A stretch of 63,244 nucleotides of DNA from Paenibacillus cisolokensis (GCF_018403665.1 NZ_BOVJ01000064.1:1-63244); one strand, 5' to 3'. Positions 36,492-46,563 are shown, numbered from the stretch's first letter. Numbers and translations are program-made. The notes: generated by a model not told the origin, from the letters alone.

Positions 36492-39383
36492 ATGAACAGG
36501 TTGCATGTGAGAGCGACTTGCGAATACCGGACGAATTTGTTGGGAACCGACATCCGGCGTCCGCGATTCAGCTGGATAATCGATGCCGGCGGCCGCAGAA
36601 ACGTCCGGCAACAAGCGTACCGCATCCAGGTGGCGGAGGCCGGCAGCGGCTTCGATGAGCCGCTCTGGGACACGGGGCGCACAACATCGGAGCGTTCCGT
36701 TCATATCGAATATGGCGGTCCCGGGCTGAAACCGCGGACGGCGTACCGGTTTCGCGTGAAAGTATGGGATACGACCGGAGCGGAATCGGATTGGAGCGAA
36801 GAAGGCGGCTTCGAGCTCGGTCTCGGAGACCCTTCGGCTTGGACGGCGTTATGGATTACGCCGGACGCATCGGCGATCCCCGCAGACTCGAAGCCGGTCT
36901 TTCTGCTGCGCAAAACGTTCGAGCTTCGCTCCAATATCGCGCAGGCGCGCGTCTATGCGACGGCGGCCGGCGTCTATGAGCTCTATGTGAACGGCCGGAA
37001 GGCGTCGGACGATCTGCTCGCGCCAGGATGGACCAGCTATCATCACCGGCTGCAATATCAAACCTACGACGTCACCGCACTGCTTCAAGCGGGCGGCAAC
37101 GCGATCGGGATTATGCTTGGGGACGGATGGTATCGGGGCGGTCTCGGCTTCGATAACCGAAACTACATGTACGGGGAGCAGCGGGCCGCGCTCGCCGAGC
37201 TGCATGTCAGGTATGCCGACGGCACGGAGGAGATCGTCGGTACGGACGGCAGCTGGAAGGCGTCGCTCGGACCGATCCGATATTCGAACATTTATCACGG
37301 AGAGACGTACGACGCGCGTTTGGAGCAGCGGGGCTGGAGCGAATCGGGGTTCGACGACGCCGAATGGTCGGCCGTCACGGCGGTCGACCTGCCGTATTCG
37401 CATCTCGTGGCCCAAGAAAACTGGCCTACGGCCGTTACGGAAGTGCTTCGCCCGGTGTCGTCGTTCGTGACGCCAAAGGGCGATACGGTACTTGATATGG
37501 GGCAAAACATGGTCGGCCGTGTCCGCTTCAAGGTTCGGGCCCCTGCGGGTACGAAGATCGTGCTGCGGCACGCCGAAGTGCTCGATAAGGACGGCAATAT
37601 CTACTTCGGCAATCTCCGCCCCGCGAAGCAGACGGTGGAATATATCGCCGCCGGTCGCGGCGAAGAGAGCTACGCCCCGCACTTCACCTTTATGGGTTTC
37701 CGATACGTGATGGTGCAAGGGTATCCGGGGCAGGAAAACGGCTTGCCGCTCGACGCCTTCCAAGGGGAAGTCATTCACTCCGATATGTCGCCGGCGGGTG
37801 AGTTCGAATGTTCGGACGAGCGGGTCAATCAGCTGCAGCGCAATATTAGGTGGGGGCAGCGGGGCAACTTCCTCGACGTGCCGACCGATTGCCCGCAGCG
37901 TGACGAGCGGCTCGGATGGACGGGCGACGCGCAAGTGTTTATCAGCACGGCGCTTTTCAATTTCCAGGGTGCGCCCTTCTTTACGAAATGGCTGCGCGAC
38001 CTGAAGGCGGAGCAGCACGAAGACGGCGGCGTGCCGTTCGTCATTCCGGATATTGTCGGGGGCGCCAACTCCGCGGCATGGGGCGATGCGGCCGTCATTT
38101 GTCCCTGGACCGTCTACCGGTATTATGACGACTTGCGGTTGTTAGCCGAACAGTACGAAAGCATGAAGCGCTGGGTCGAATACATCCGCAGCCAGGGCGA
38201 TAACGAATATTTGTGGGATACCGGCTTCCATTTCGGCGACTGGCTCGCGCTCGACGCGAAGGAGAACAGCTATATCGGGGCGACGCCGACGGCGCTTGTG
38301 GCGACGGCATATTACGCGTATTCGACGCGCATCGTTCGCGACGCGGCGCGTGTTCTCGGCCGGGAAGAGGACGCCGCGCGGTACGCGGAGCTGCATGACA
38401 ACGTCGTGCAAGCGTTCCGCGACGAATTCGTGACCAAGACGGGGCGCATCGCGTGTCCTACGCAGACGGCCCATGTTCTGGCGCTGGTGTTCGATCTCGT
38501 CGAGGAGAGCGTGAAGGCGCGTGTGGCGGAGGATTTGAATGCGCTTATCGTCGAAAACGACTACCACCTGACGACCGGTTTCGTCGGCACGCCGCACCTG
38601 TGCTTCGCGTTGTCGAACAACGGCTACCACACGACGGCGATCCGGCTGCTGCTGCAAGACAGCTATCCGGGCTGGCTTTACTCGGTTTCCAAAGGCGCGA
38701 CGACGATTTGGGAGCATTGGGACAGCATCAAACCTGACGGTTCGTTCTGGAGCGACGACATGAACTCGTTCAATCATTATGCGTACGGCGCGATTGGCGA
38801 CTGGATGTACCGGAAGGTCGCCGGACTCGACATGGACCCCGACGTCGCCGGCTATAAGCGGATTCGCATCGAGCCCCTGTTCGGTTCCGCCTTGCTGACC
38901 CAGGCGAGAGGGGCGCATGATTCCATGTACGGACGGATCGAGTCCGGCTGGCGCGTGAACGGCGAGCGGGTGGAGGTGGATGCGGTCGTTCCGGCGAACG
39001 CGACGGCGGTCGTCGTGCTGCGCGGCGCGAAACGGTCGACTGTGACGGAAGGCGGCGAACGGCTCGAGGACGTCGAAGGCGTCTTGTCGATCGCGGAAGG
39101 AGCTGACGGTCTGGAAATCGAGGTCGGGTCGGGAAGCTACCGCTTCGCTTACGAGGCGCCGGGCCTGTTCCGCGAAACGTACAGCGAGAAGACGAAGCTT
39201 AACGAGCTGCTTATGGACGAGAAGGCAGTCGCCGTGCTGCGGCGCCATGTGCCGCATCTGCTCGAGGGCGCGTTGGCGGACATCGCGAGAACGGCGTCGC
39301 TGAGGCAAATTCGCGAGAATGGCATGATGCGCGTGCCGGCGGAGAAGATCGAGCGGATTTTAGAGGAATTGGCAGCGATATAA
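36492..39383 (+). CDS. Alpha-L-rhamnosidase, GH78
   Basis: This 963-residue cytoplasmic enzyme (no signal peptide) has the GH78 layout. An N-terminal Bac_rhamnosid_N region precedes two beta domains, the (alpha/alpha)6 barrel with the acid motif PTDCPQRDERLGWTGDAQV near residue 465, and a C-terminal beta domain with WEHWDS near 743. It releases L-rhamnose from oligosaccharides imported by the ABC system just upstream. Residues about 890-963 form an extra helical tail (TKLNELLMDEKAVAVLRRHV ... RIPAEKIERIL-like), seen in some glycosidases and of unknown purpose. Ribosome site AAAAAAGGGG precedes ATG 36492. Confidence 0.93.
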   Translation: MNRLHVRATCEYRTNLLGTDIRRPRFSWIIDAGGRRNVRQQAYRIQVAEAGSGFDEPLWDTGRTTSERSVHIEYGGPGLKPRTAYRFRVKVWDTTGAESDWSEEGGFELGLGDPSAWTALWITPDASAIPADSKPVFLLRKTFELRSNIAQARVYATAAGVYELYVNGRKASDDLLAPGWTSYHHRLQYQTYDVTALLQAGGNAIGIMLGDGWYRGGLGFDNRNYMYGEQRAALAELHVRYADGTEEIVGTDGSWKASLGPIRYSNIYHGETYDARLEQRGWSESGFDDAEWSAVTAVDLPYSHLVAQENWPTAVTEVLRPVSSFVTPKGDTVLDMGQNMVGRVRFKVRAPAGTKIVLRHAEVLDKDGNIYFGNLRPAKQTVEYIAAGRGEESYAPHFTFMGFRYVMVQGYPGQENGLPLDAFQGEVIHSDMSPAGEFECSDERVNQLQRNIRWGQRGNFLDVPTDCPQRDERLGWTGDAQVFISTALFNFQGAPFFTKWLRDLKAEQHEDGGVPFVIPDIVGGANSAAWGDAAVICPWTVYRYYDDLRLLAEQYESMKRWVEYIRSQGDNEYLWDTGFHFGDWLALDAKENSYIGATPTALVATAYYAYSTRIVRDAARVLGREEDAARYAELHDNVVQAFRDEFVTKTGRIACPTQTAHVLALVFDLVEESVKARVAEDLNALIVENDYHLTTGFVGTPHLCFALSNNGYHTTAIRLLLQDSYPGWLYSVSKGATTIWEHWDSIKPDGSFWSDDMNSFNHYAYGAIGDWMYRKVAGLDMDPDVAGYKRIRIEPLFGSALLTQARGAHDSMYGRIESGWRVNGERVEVDAVVPANATAVVVLRGAKRSTVTEGGERLEDVEGVLSIAEGADGLEIEVGSGSYRFAYEAPGLFRETYSEKTKLNELLMDEKAVAVLRRHVPHLLEGALADIARTASLRQIRENGMMRVPAEKIERILEELAAI

Positions 39384-39531
39384 GTATTTTCAATGGCCGC
39401 ACTCGTCTTTTTTACTCAGGGGCTCGATCGGCGGCATCTGGCCGGAATTTGAGTTCCGCGTATATTCCGGACGTTTGTAGAAAAAATAACGGAAGCACGG
39501 ATTGGGAATGATTTGCAAGGAGGATATCCGC

Positions 39532-40340
39532 ATGAAATTCCGGTCAGCCGTTGCGCTGTGGGCGGCGCTAGTCCTGCTTCTGGCAGCGAACGGAGCGTTT
39601 GCCGCCCCTGGTGGCGCTTTTCATTTCGGCTTTAAAAAAGCGTAGGGGGCAAGCTGCCTTCCATCGACGAGGAAGGCTTCAAGAACATTCTTGTCCGGCA
39701 TGGCGCCATTTTCCTTGGCGATACGTCGAAGAAAGAGCTGTATTTGACATTTGACAACGGATACGAGAACGGATACACGTCCCGGGTGCTCGATGTGCTG
39801 AAATCGAAAGGCGTGCCGGCGGCCTTTTTCGTCACCGGGCACTATGTGAAGGATCAGCCTGATCTGGTGCGCCGCATGGCGAGCGAAGGCCATATTATCG
39901 GCAACCATTCGTGGTCTCATCCCGATATGAGCGCCATCCCCGCCGAACGGATTCGCGACGAGCTGGCCAAGGTGAAAGACGAGGTCGCGAAGCTGACCGG
40001 CCGGCAAGAGATGCGTTACCTGCGCCCTCCGCGCGGCATCTTCAGCGACCGGATGCTGGATGTAACCAGGCAGCTTGGTTATACGAACGTATTCTGGTCG
40101 ATCGCTTACAAGGATTGGGACGTGAACGCCCAGCAAGGCGCGGATTACGCGCTGCGGTCGGTTGTGAAACAGCTGCATCCCGGCGCGGTCATTCTGCTGC
40201 ACACCGTCTCGCGCGACAATGCGGAAGCGCTCGGCGCCATCATCGACGAAGCGCGCAGGCAAGGCTATACGTTCAAGAGTCTGGACGAGCTTACCGTCAA
40301 ACGGTACGACGCGGCCGACTCTCCAAATCCGGCGGCGTAA
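39532..40340 (+). CDS. pdaA: Delta-lactam-type polysaccharide deacetylase PdaA, frameshifted
   Basis: Repaired length is 269 residues with a signal peptide (AVALWAALVLLLAANGAFA). The NodB domain carries LTFDNGYENGYTSRVL, NHSWSHPDM and LRPPRGIFS. This TFDNGYENG form marks PdaA, which deacetylates muramic acid after CwlD has removed the peptide, giving spore cortex delta-lactam. cwlD is also in this window at 18.0 kb. One A is missing at A6 39634-39639; repair gives FKKSVGGKLPSIDEEGFKN. Strong ribosome site CAAGGAGGA. The 148 bp upstream hold no other feature. Confidence 0.85.
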
Positions 40341-40363
40341 GCCGCATCGAAGCCTAATTGCGA

Positions 40364-40402
40364 GGGCCCCCTTTGCCGGTCGAACCGGCAGAGGGGGCCT
40401 TT
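40364..40402 (+). terminator. Intrinsic terminator
   Basis: GGGCCCCCTTTGCCGG pairs with CCGGCAGAGGGGGCC around a TCGAA loop, followed by TTT. It lies 23 bp after the pdaA stop. Confidence 0.85.
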
Positions 40403-40535
40403 GCATGTTTCGGGAGACGCGGCCGCCAACCGGTGCCGGAAACGGTCTGCCTGACTTTGACAGCTTCGTATCCGGGCGTTCGGATTGCGGCTCTTCTCCT
40501 TTTATGATTTAATGATATGGGTTATTTCAACACGG

Positions 40536-40614
40536 ATAAATCTCCTAAAATAAACTATTGAAAAAGCGCGGCAACTAATATATATTAATCCAATAGTATA
40601 ACTTGGAGATTTAT
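40536..40614 (+). promoter_or_regulatory. Nested inverted repeat enclosing the metN promoter
   Basis: ATAAATCTCC (40536-40545) and GGAGATTTAT (40605-40614) are perfect outer arms. ACTATTG (40554-40560) and CAATAGT (40591-40597) are perfect inner arms. A candidate promoter, TTGAAA (40558-40563), 17 bp, TATATT (40581-40586), lies inside. The region is much richer in A+T than its surroundings. It could be an operator or a transcribed structure. I could not recognise a SAM riboswitch or T-box here. Confidence 0.5.
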
Positions 40615-40684
40615 GCTTGAAAACCAATGATGCGTCGCTGTCATAGTCGGCCAAATCGTAACGTTTGAAAAGGAGGGAGAGGCG

Positions 40685-41689
40685 CTGATCGAGCTTCACC
40701 AGGTAAACAAGCTCTACCGAACGCCCGCAGGCGTGACCGAGGCGCTGACAGATATCGAGCTGACCGTGGAGAAGGGCGATATCTTCGGCGTCATCGGCCA
40801 TTCCGGCGCCGGAAAGAGCACGCTGCTGCGCTGCGTTAACTTGCTCGAACGTCCGACATCGGGCAAGGTTGTCGTGAACGGGAAAGAGATGACGGCGCTG
40901 CGGGAGAAGGAACTGCAACAGGAACGGCGGCGGATCGGTATGATCTTCCAGCATTTCAATCTGCTTTCGACCGCCACGGTAACGGACAACATCGCGTTTC
41001 CGCTGAAGTTGGCCAAATGGCGGGCGCCGCAAATCAAGGAAAGGGTGGACGAGCTGCTGGAGCTTGTCGGGCTGCGGGATCATGCCGCCAAATATCCGTC
41101 CCAGTTGTCCGGCGGCCAGAAGCAGCGGGTCGGCATTGCCCGGGCGCTGGCGACGAATCCCGATGTGCTGCTGTGCGACGAGGCGACGTCGGCGCTTGAT
41201 CCGCAGACCACCCAATCGATTCTGCAATTGCTGCAGGACATCAATGAGAAGCTGGGCATTACGATTCTGCTCATTACGCACGAGATGCACGTCATCCGTT
41301 CGATCTGCAACCGCGTGGCGGTTATGGACGGGGGGCGCATCGTCGAGCGGGGCGACGTGCTCGACGTCTTTCTGAAGCCGCAGCATCCGGTCACCCGCGA
41401 ATTCGTCGGACAGGTGTCGGAACGGCCGGACGGCGGCTTCGCGAGCGCACGGCACGACGGAACGGTTCTGCGCATCCAGTTTGTCGGAGAATCGACGTAC
41501 GAGCCGGTGCTGTATGAGGTCGTCCGTGAGACGGACGCCACATTCGCCATCCTGCAGGGGACCGTATCGCGCATGAAAAACACGCCGTACGGCCAATTGC
41601 TGGTCGAGCTCCGGGGCACGTCTGGCGATACGGACCGGATCGTCAGGCGGCTGCGCGAGCGCGGCGTCGATGTGGAGGTGATGTCGTGA
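40685..41689 (+). CDS. metN: Methionine ABC transporter ATPase
   Basis: This 334-residue ATPase has Walker A GHSGAGKST, signature LSGGQKQR, Walker B VLLCDEATSALD and a C-terminal NIL regulatory domain (about 260-334). It powers D/L-methionine uptake with MetP and MetQ. The family N-terminus (IELHQVNKLYRTPAG) begins at CTG 40685. No ATG, GTG or TTG lies in frame between there and the upstream stop at 40628, and AAGGAGGG sits seven bases before CTG, so CTG is probably the start codon. A shorter protein from GTG 40733 would lack the first strand of the domain. Overlaps metP by four bases. Confidence 0.9.
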   Translation: MIELHQVNKLYRTPAGVTEALTDIELTVEKGDIFGVIGHSGAGKSTLLRCVNLLERPTSGKVVVNGKEMTALREKELQQERRRIGMIFQHFNLLSTATVTDNIAFPLKLAKWRAPQIKERVDELLELVGLRDHAAKYPSQLSGGQKQRVGIARALATNPDVLLCDEATSALDPQTTQSILQLLQDINEKLGITILLITHEMHVIRSICNRVAVMDGGRIVERGDVLDVFLKPQHPVTREFVGQVSERPDGGFASARHDGTVLRIQFVGESTYEPVLYEVVRETDATFAILQGTVSRMKNTPYGQLLVELRGTSGDTDRIVRRLRERGVDVEVMS

Positions 41690-42345
41690 CGTTCGAAAAT
41701 GTCCGCTGGGATGAAGTGTGGCAGGCGACGAAAGACACGCTGATCATGCTTGGATTTTCGCTGCTTTTCACCGTCTTGATCGGTCTGGCGCTGGGCGTGC
41801 TGCTGTTTATAACAAGCCGCGGGCAGCTGCTGCAGAACGGCTTCATCTACCGGGTGCTGTCTGTTATCGTCAACATTACGCGTTCCGTACCGTTCGTTAT
41901 TTTGATGATTTCCATTTTCCCGCTGACCAAATGGCTTGTCGGTACGTCCATCGGCGTCAAAGGCGCGATTCCGCCGCTTGTCATCGCAGCGGCGCCGTTC
42001 TTCGCCCGGCTCGTCGAAGCCGCGCTGCGCGAGGTCGATCGCGGCGTGATCGAAGCGGCGCAGGCAATGGGCGCATCGAAGTGGACGATCGTATGGCGGG
42101 TGCTGCTGAGGGAAGCGCGGACAGGGATTATCGCCGCGATTACGGTAACGGCCGTTACGCTCGTCTCCTACACCGCGATGTCGGGCGTCGTCGGCGGGGG
42201 CGGCTTGGGCGATCTGGCGATCCGCTACGGTTACCAGCGTTTTCAGCCCGATGTCATGATCGTTACCGTCGTGCTGCTCATCGTGCTGGTCCAATTGCTG
42301 CAATCTGCCGGCGACCAGCTTGTCCGAAAGTATAGCCGCCGTTAA
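41686..42345 (+). CDS. metP: Methionine ABC transporter permease
   Basis: This 219-residue permease has five membrane segments and the coupling loop EAAQAMGASKWTIVWRV. It starts at GTG 41686, overlapping the metN stop. It matches MetI/MetP in length and in the motif SYTAMSGVVGGGGLGDLA. Confidence 0.93.
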   Translation: MTFENVRWDEVWQATKDTLIMLGFSLLFTVLIGLALGVLLFITSRGQLLQNGFIYRVLSVIVNITRSVPFVILMISIFPLTKWLVGTSIGVKGAIPPLVIAAAPFFARLVEAALREVDRGVIEAAQAMGASKWTIVWRVLLREARTGIIAAITVTAVTLVSYTAMSGVVGGGGLGDLAIRYGYQRFQPDVMIVTVVLLIVLVQLLQSAGDQLVRKYSRR

Positions 42346-42404
42346 AGAGAGATGGATCGGATCGTATGTTTAAAAAATTCAGTCGAGAAAGGAAGGAGTT
42401 TGAA

Positions 42405-43264
42405 ATGAAAAAATCGGATTGTCGATTTTGACGCTTGTGCTGGCCGGAGCTTTGGCCGCTTGCGGCGCGAAAAACGATGCGAATAATCAGGGAAGCGCGG
42501 GAGAGAGCGGTTCCGAGCCCGAAAAGCAGCAGGAAGTGACGTTGAAGATCGGGGCTTCTCCCGTTCCGCACGCCGAAATTTTGAAAGAAGCCCAGAAGCT
42601 GCTCGAAGGAGAGGGCGTCAAGCTGGAGATTATCGAGATGAACGATTACGTTCAGCCGAACGTTCAACTGTATGAGAAGCAGCTGGATGCGAACTTCTTT
42701 CAGCATACGGCCTACCTGGAGGAGTTCAACAAAGAACGCTCCTACGATCTGGTAAAGGTGACGGGCGTGCACATCGAGCCGATCGGCGTTTACTCGAAAA
42801 CGGTGACGAGCATCGACGAGCTGAAGGAAGGGGCGAAGATCGCCATCCCGAACGATCCGACCAATGGCGGCCGCGCGCTCACCCTGCTAGCCAAGCACGG
42901 GCTGATCAAGCTGAAGGAAGGGGTGGACGTGGACGCGACGATCGCGGACATCGAACAGAACGACAAGAAGCTGCAGTTCGTCGAGCTTGAGGCGGCGACG
43001 CTGCCGCGGGCCCTTGACGAAGTTGACGCCGCGGCGATCAATACGAACTACGCGCTGACGGTCGGTCTGGTACCGAACGACGATGCGCTGATTATCGAGG
43101 ATAAAGACACCCCGTTCGCGGACATGCTGGTCAATATCTTGGTCGCCCGTCCTGACAACAAGGACAGTGAAGCGATCCAGAAGCTGGCCAAGGCGCTCAA
43201 TTCACCGGAAATCAAAGCCTTTATGGAGGAGAAATACGACGGCGCGGTCGTCCCGACGTTCTGA
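42405..43264 (+). CDS. metQ: Methionine-binding lipoprotein MetQ, frameshifted at the start
   Basis: Repaired length is 286 residues of the NlpA/MetQ family. ATG 42405 follows GGAAGGAG. One A is missing at A6 42408-42413; the restored signal is MKKIGLSILTLVLAGALAAC with the lipobox Cys last. The mature protein reads VTLKIGASPVPHAEIL and MNDYVQPNVQLYEKQLDANF, as in MetQ. Third gene of metNPQ, closed by a terminator. Confidence 0.92.
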
Positions 43265-43287
43265 CCGCAACACAAACCCGACTAAAT

Positions 43288-43336
43288 GAAAAAGCCGCTT
43301 CCGACGTTCTTAGCGACGTGACGAAGCGGCTTTATT
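43288..43336. terminator. Bidirectional intrinsic terminator between metQ and the serpin gene
   Basis: AAAGCCGCTTC (43291-43301) pairs with GAAGCGGCTTT (43323-43333). A-rich sequence on the left and T-rich on the right allow it to serve the convergent genes on both sides. Confidence 0.85.
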
Positions 43337-43352
43337 CGTTGTGCGAGTACGG

Positions 43353-44633
43353 TTATTTCCCTTCGATCTCCCGAATCGATCCGGCGAACAGCCAGGCGCC
43401 CGTCTGCATATCCTCGATGGCGAAGAAGAACGGGCGGTCGACGGTCAGGCTTACCGTCTCTTGGGGAGCGCCGGATGCCACGCCGACCGACGTGGCGGCC
43501 GCGGCTTCGGTGCCTTGCTCGTTTACCTCGATGACGCTTTTATGCTTCACTTCATCGATGTAGAGACCCTCTTTGTCCGCTTCTCCGAAGCCGGAGAAAT
43601 CGGCTTGAGCCGGATCGAACGCATCCTTCATGCCGAGAGCGATCAGCGTACCGTTCAGCTTCTCTTCGAAGTCCGCCTTGAATTTCGGCAAGCCGAGCTT
43701 CACATGATGGTTCTCCATCGGACCGGACCAAGCCGAACGGTCGGTCCATATCTGCTCGTGCAGCGACGCCAGATCCGCGCTTTCGTCCGGGACGATGACG
43801 AGCATCGCCATCTGGCCTTCGCCGTAAGGAATGCGAACCGCTTGCCACCGGTCGGTTGCGCGGTATTCCATATATCCGGTCCGGTGCATCATCTGAACGT
43901 TCGCCGTCGTACCGTCTTCTTGCCGGAACCGTTCCTCCCGCGTCTCCTCCGGATCGAACGGCTTTTGCCATTGCCCCTTGAAATAAATCGTATTGATCAG
44001 CATGATTCGCATATCGGGATCGACCCGGTCGACCAGCTTGTCGATCATGCCGCGCGTGCTTTCTTCGATCCAGTCGTTGATCCGCTGCGGCGCAGCGTCA
44101 TCCGTGAAATTGACCGATCGAGCCTCGGCGTTGAAGCTGTTCCGGACAATCTTCATATAGTCGTCCGGCAGCTTTATCCCTTCCTGCGTCCACAGCGAAT
44201 TGGCCGCCAACAGCGCAACGCCTTTGCCGGTGCGGGTCAACAGCTCGCCCAGGCTGCGATAGCCGCCCGCGATCTCTTCTTCGGCAAGCCGGCCGAGACC
44301 GAGCGTCTCCGCCATCTCGGTGCGGGTATTGCCGGCGCTTCCGAAATAGGTCATGCCGAGCGCCATCGATATGCTGTAAGGGGATATCAAGACGTTGCCG
44401 TCCGTTTCGGCCGCCGCGAGCTCGCGGTGAAGCTTCATGCCGAATTCGTTGACCGCTTTTACAAGCCTGTCGTCCGCGGCATCGGCCAGCTTTTGCCGCT
44501 TGTCCAAGGAAATCGTCTCCGCATCCGGGCGGGGAGCGGACGGCGTTTCATCCGTCGATCCGCAGGAAGCGAGCAGCGCCGCACTCAGCAGGATGGAGAT
44601 GACGGCGGCTCTCGTTCGATGAAATCCGGACAT
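43353..44633 (-). CDS. Serpin family lipoprotein
   Basis: This 426-residue serpin has a lipoprotein signal (ISILLSAALLASC, Cys about residue 25). The serpin fold is complete: NVLISPYSISMALGMTYFGS, LINTIYFKGQWQKPFD, VRIPYGEGQMAMLVIVPDE and the C-terminal VDRPFFFAIEDMQTGAWLFAG. The reactive-loop hinge EQGTEAAAAT has the small residues needed for inhibition. Counting from it places P1 near the SGA that follows SVGVA, which would suit an elastase- or subtilisin-like target. It would be a surface-anchored protease inhibitor. Single gene, converging on metQ. Confidence 0.92.
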   Translation of the reverse strand: MSGFHRTRAAVISILLSAALLASCGSTDETPSAPRPDAETISLDKRQKLADAADDRLVKAVNEFGMKLHRELAAAETDGNVLISPYSISMALGMTYFGSAGNTRTEMAETLGLGRLAEEEIAGGYRSLGELLTRTGKGVALLAANSLWTQEGIKLPDDYMKIVRNSFNAEARSVNFTDDAAPQRINDWIEESTRGMIDKLVDRVDPDMRIMLINTIYFKGQWQKPFDPEETREERFRQEDGTTANVQMMHRTGYMEYRATDRWQAVRIPYGEGQMAMLVIVPDESADLASLHEQIWTDRSAWSGPMENHHVKLGLPKFKADFEEKLNGTLIALGMKDAFDPAQADFSGFGEADKEGLYIDEVKHKSVIEVNEQGTEAAAATSVGVASGAPQETVSLTVDRPFFFAIEDMQTGAWLFAGSIREIEGK

Positions 44634-44737
44634 TTGCGACCTCTCCTTTACGCATGGTTTATCCAACCTATAACAGATGACGCATCGGGAAGCCAAATGT
44701 TGCAGCGACGGCGAAAAACAAGGAATCCAGATCAGGC

Positions 44738-46563
44738 TCAGGACGTTCCGCTCGGCTCCATGTCCGGCTCGTTCGGCCCGTATGCCGGCGGTTCGGCTTC
44801 CGCCGGTTTTCCGCCGGCCGGGAAGACGAGGCGGATCGTCGTCCCTTCGCCGGGCGCTGTCGCGACATCGATGGCGCCGCCCATCGCTTCGACGAGCGCT
44901 TTCGTAATGGCCATGCCGAGCCCGCTCCCTTCCGGCGAGCTTTCGGTATCGGTCCCGCGGTAATAGCGCTCGAACAGCTTCGAGGCGGTCTCTTCGTCCA
45001 TGCCGTTGCCGTCGTCGCGGAACGCGATCGCGAAGCCGCCGCCCGGCAGTTTCTCCAGGGCGACATCCACCCGCGTGCCCGGCGGATTGTGCAGCAGCGC
45101 GTTGGCGACCAGGTTGTCGACGATGCGCTGCAGCCATGGGCCGTAAATGGCGGCGCGGACAGGATCACGGCTTGGCCGGAATGCGGCCGATCCCGGGCGG
45201 AATGCCGGATGTGCGGCTGTCCGCGCGACCGCTTCCGCGAGGAACAGATTCAGGTCCGCCGTCTCCGTCCCGGGCAGCCGACCGCCGCCGCGAAGACGGT
45301 ACGTCAGGTTCAGATCGTTGATCAGATTGTCCAAATATTCGGCTTTCCGCCGGATGACGCCCGAAAATTCCCGCACTTCCTCCCGGGTCCATTCGTACGC
45401 TTCCGCTTCCAGCATATGGGCATAGCCGCGAATCGACGATAGCGGCGTCTTCAAGTCATGCGAGACGCCGGCGATCCATTCTTCGCGCATCTGCTCGTCC
45501 CGCCGCCGGCGAATATCGTTCTGGCGCAGCGTTGCAGACAAATTCGCAAGCGACGAGAGCAGCTCGCCGAACAAACGGAAGCGCCGCTTCAACCGGCCGC
45601 GCCGGTTGCGGCTGACCGGATGTCCTTGCCGGCCGGCCGGCTCGGCGTAGATGCCGCGCGCGAGCGAGCGCAGCCAGTCCGCCATATGCAAGAGCGGTGC
45701 GACGAAGCTGCGCGCATAAGCGAACGACAGCAGCATGTAGACGAGCACGGCGCTCAGCAGCAGTCCGCCGCCGCCGAGCAGCAGCGCCCGCATTTCCGGC
45801 GGCAGCGCCTGCATCTGACCCGGAGGGCCAGCCGCCCCTGGCTCCGGGACGGTCACGATCCAGGTGCGTTTCGCGGCAGGATCGAACCGATAGTCGATCC
45901 GCGCGCCGTACCGGTCGGGGTACATATAGCGCAAAGCCATTTCCTGAGGCGTGAACCGATCCGGCGCCGTTTCCGGCCGGCCGTACGACGCTATCTCCGC
46001 ACCCGTCTCGTCCAGCAGCTGCACCCAACCGCCGGCCCGGTCGATCTCGCTTTTCAGCCCGGAAGGAATAACGAGCGCGCCGCTCTCGTACGACGCTTCC
46101 GCCGCGATGCGTTGCAGCAGCTCTTCTTCCTTGAACCGCATGCCGTAAATGAGCGTATGCTCCACGCCGTCCTTTACGTCGATCCATATAGACAAGCGAT
46201 ACGGAAACGGCAGCTTGCCGACCCAGTAAGCGTTCAACTCGCCGGGCATATAGGCGTCGGGAACGTCCGGCGGCGTATTGAACGCGTCGGTGACCCGGCC
46301 TTCGCTGTCGATGCGCTGCACCCATCCGCCGCTCTCGCGTATTTTTCGAGCAGCTTGGCATCGAAGACGATTCGGCCGTTCTCGACTTTCAAGGTCTGAA
46401 TCAGCTGCTGCACGCCCGCCTGGCCGAATTGCCGTTCCGCTTCGATGCGGGTCAGTTCGTTCATCGTCCATTGGAACGAAAGGACGGCCAGCGCCATCAG
46501 CAGCAGACCGGCGAACAGCAGTTGGGCGACGAAGCGGACCGTCAGCTTCCAGCGGATGCTCAT
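44738..46563 (-). CDS. Sensor histidine kinase, OmpR-system type, frameshifted
   Basis: Repaired length is 608 residues. Membrane helices lie at about 8-32 and 265-290. The extracytoplasmic part contains GGWVQ at about 79 and again at 178, each followed by an Asp-Gly-type segment, suggesting two copies of one sensor module. The kinase core has GVSHDLKTPLSSIRGYAHML (phospho-acceptor His), DNLVANALLHNP, DDGNGMD and GSGLGMAIT. One A is missing at T5 46344-46348 (plus strand). Its ATG overlaps the response regulator stop. The pair is divergent from an M23 lipoprotein and may control cell-envelope genes. Confidence 0.88.

Noticed and set aside
40500-40684. SAM riboswitch or T-box upstream of metN
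   Set aside because: No S-box core or T-box sequence (AGGGTGG-type) is visible; the region is an AT-rich nested inverted repeat instead.
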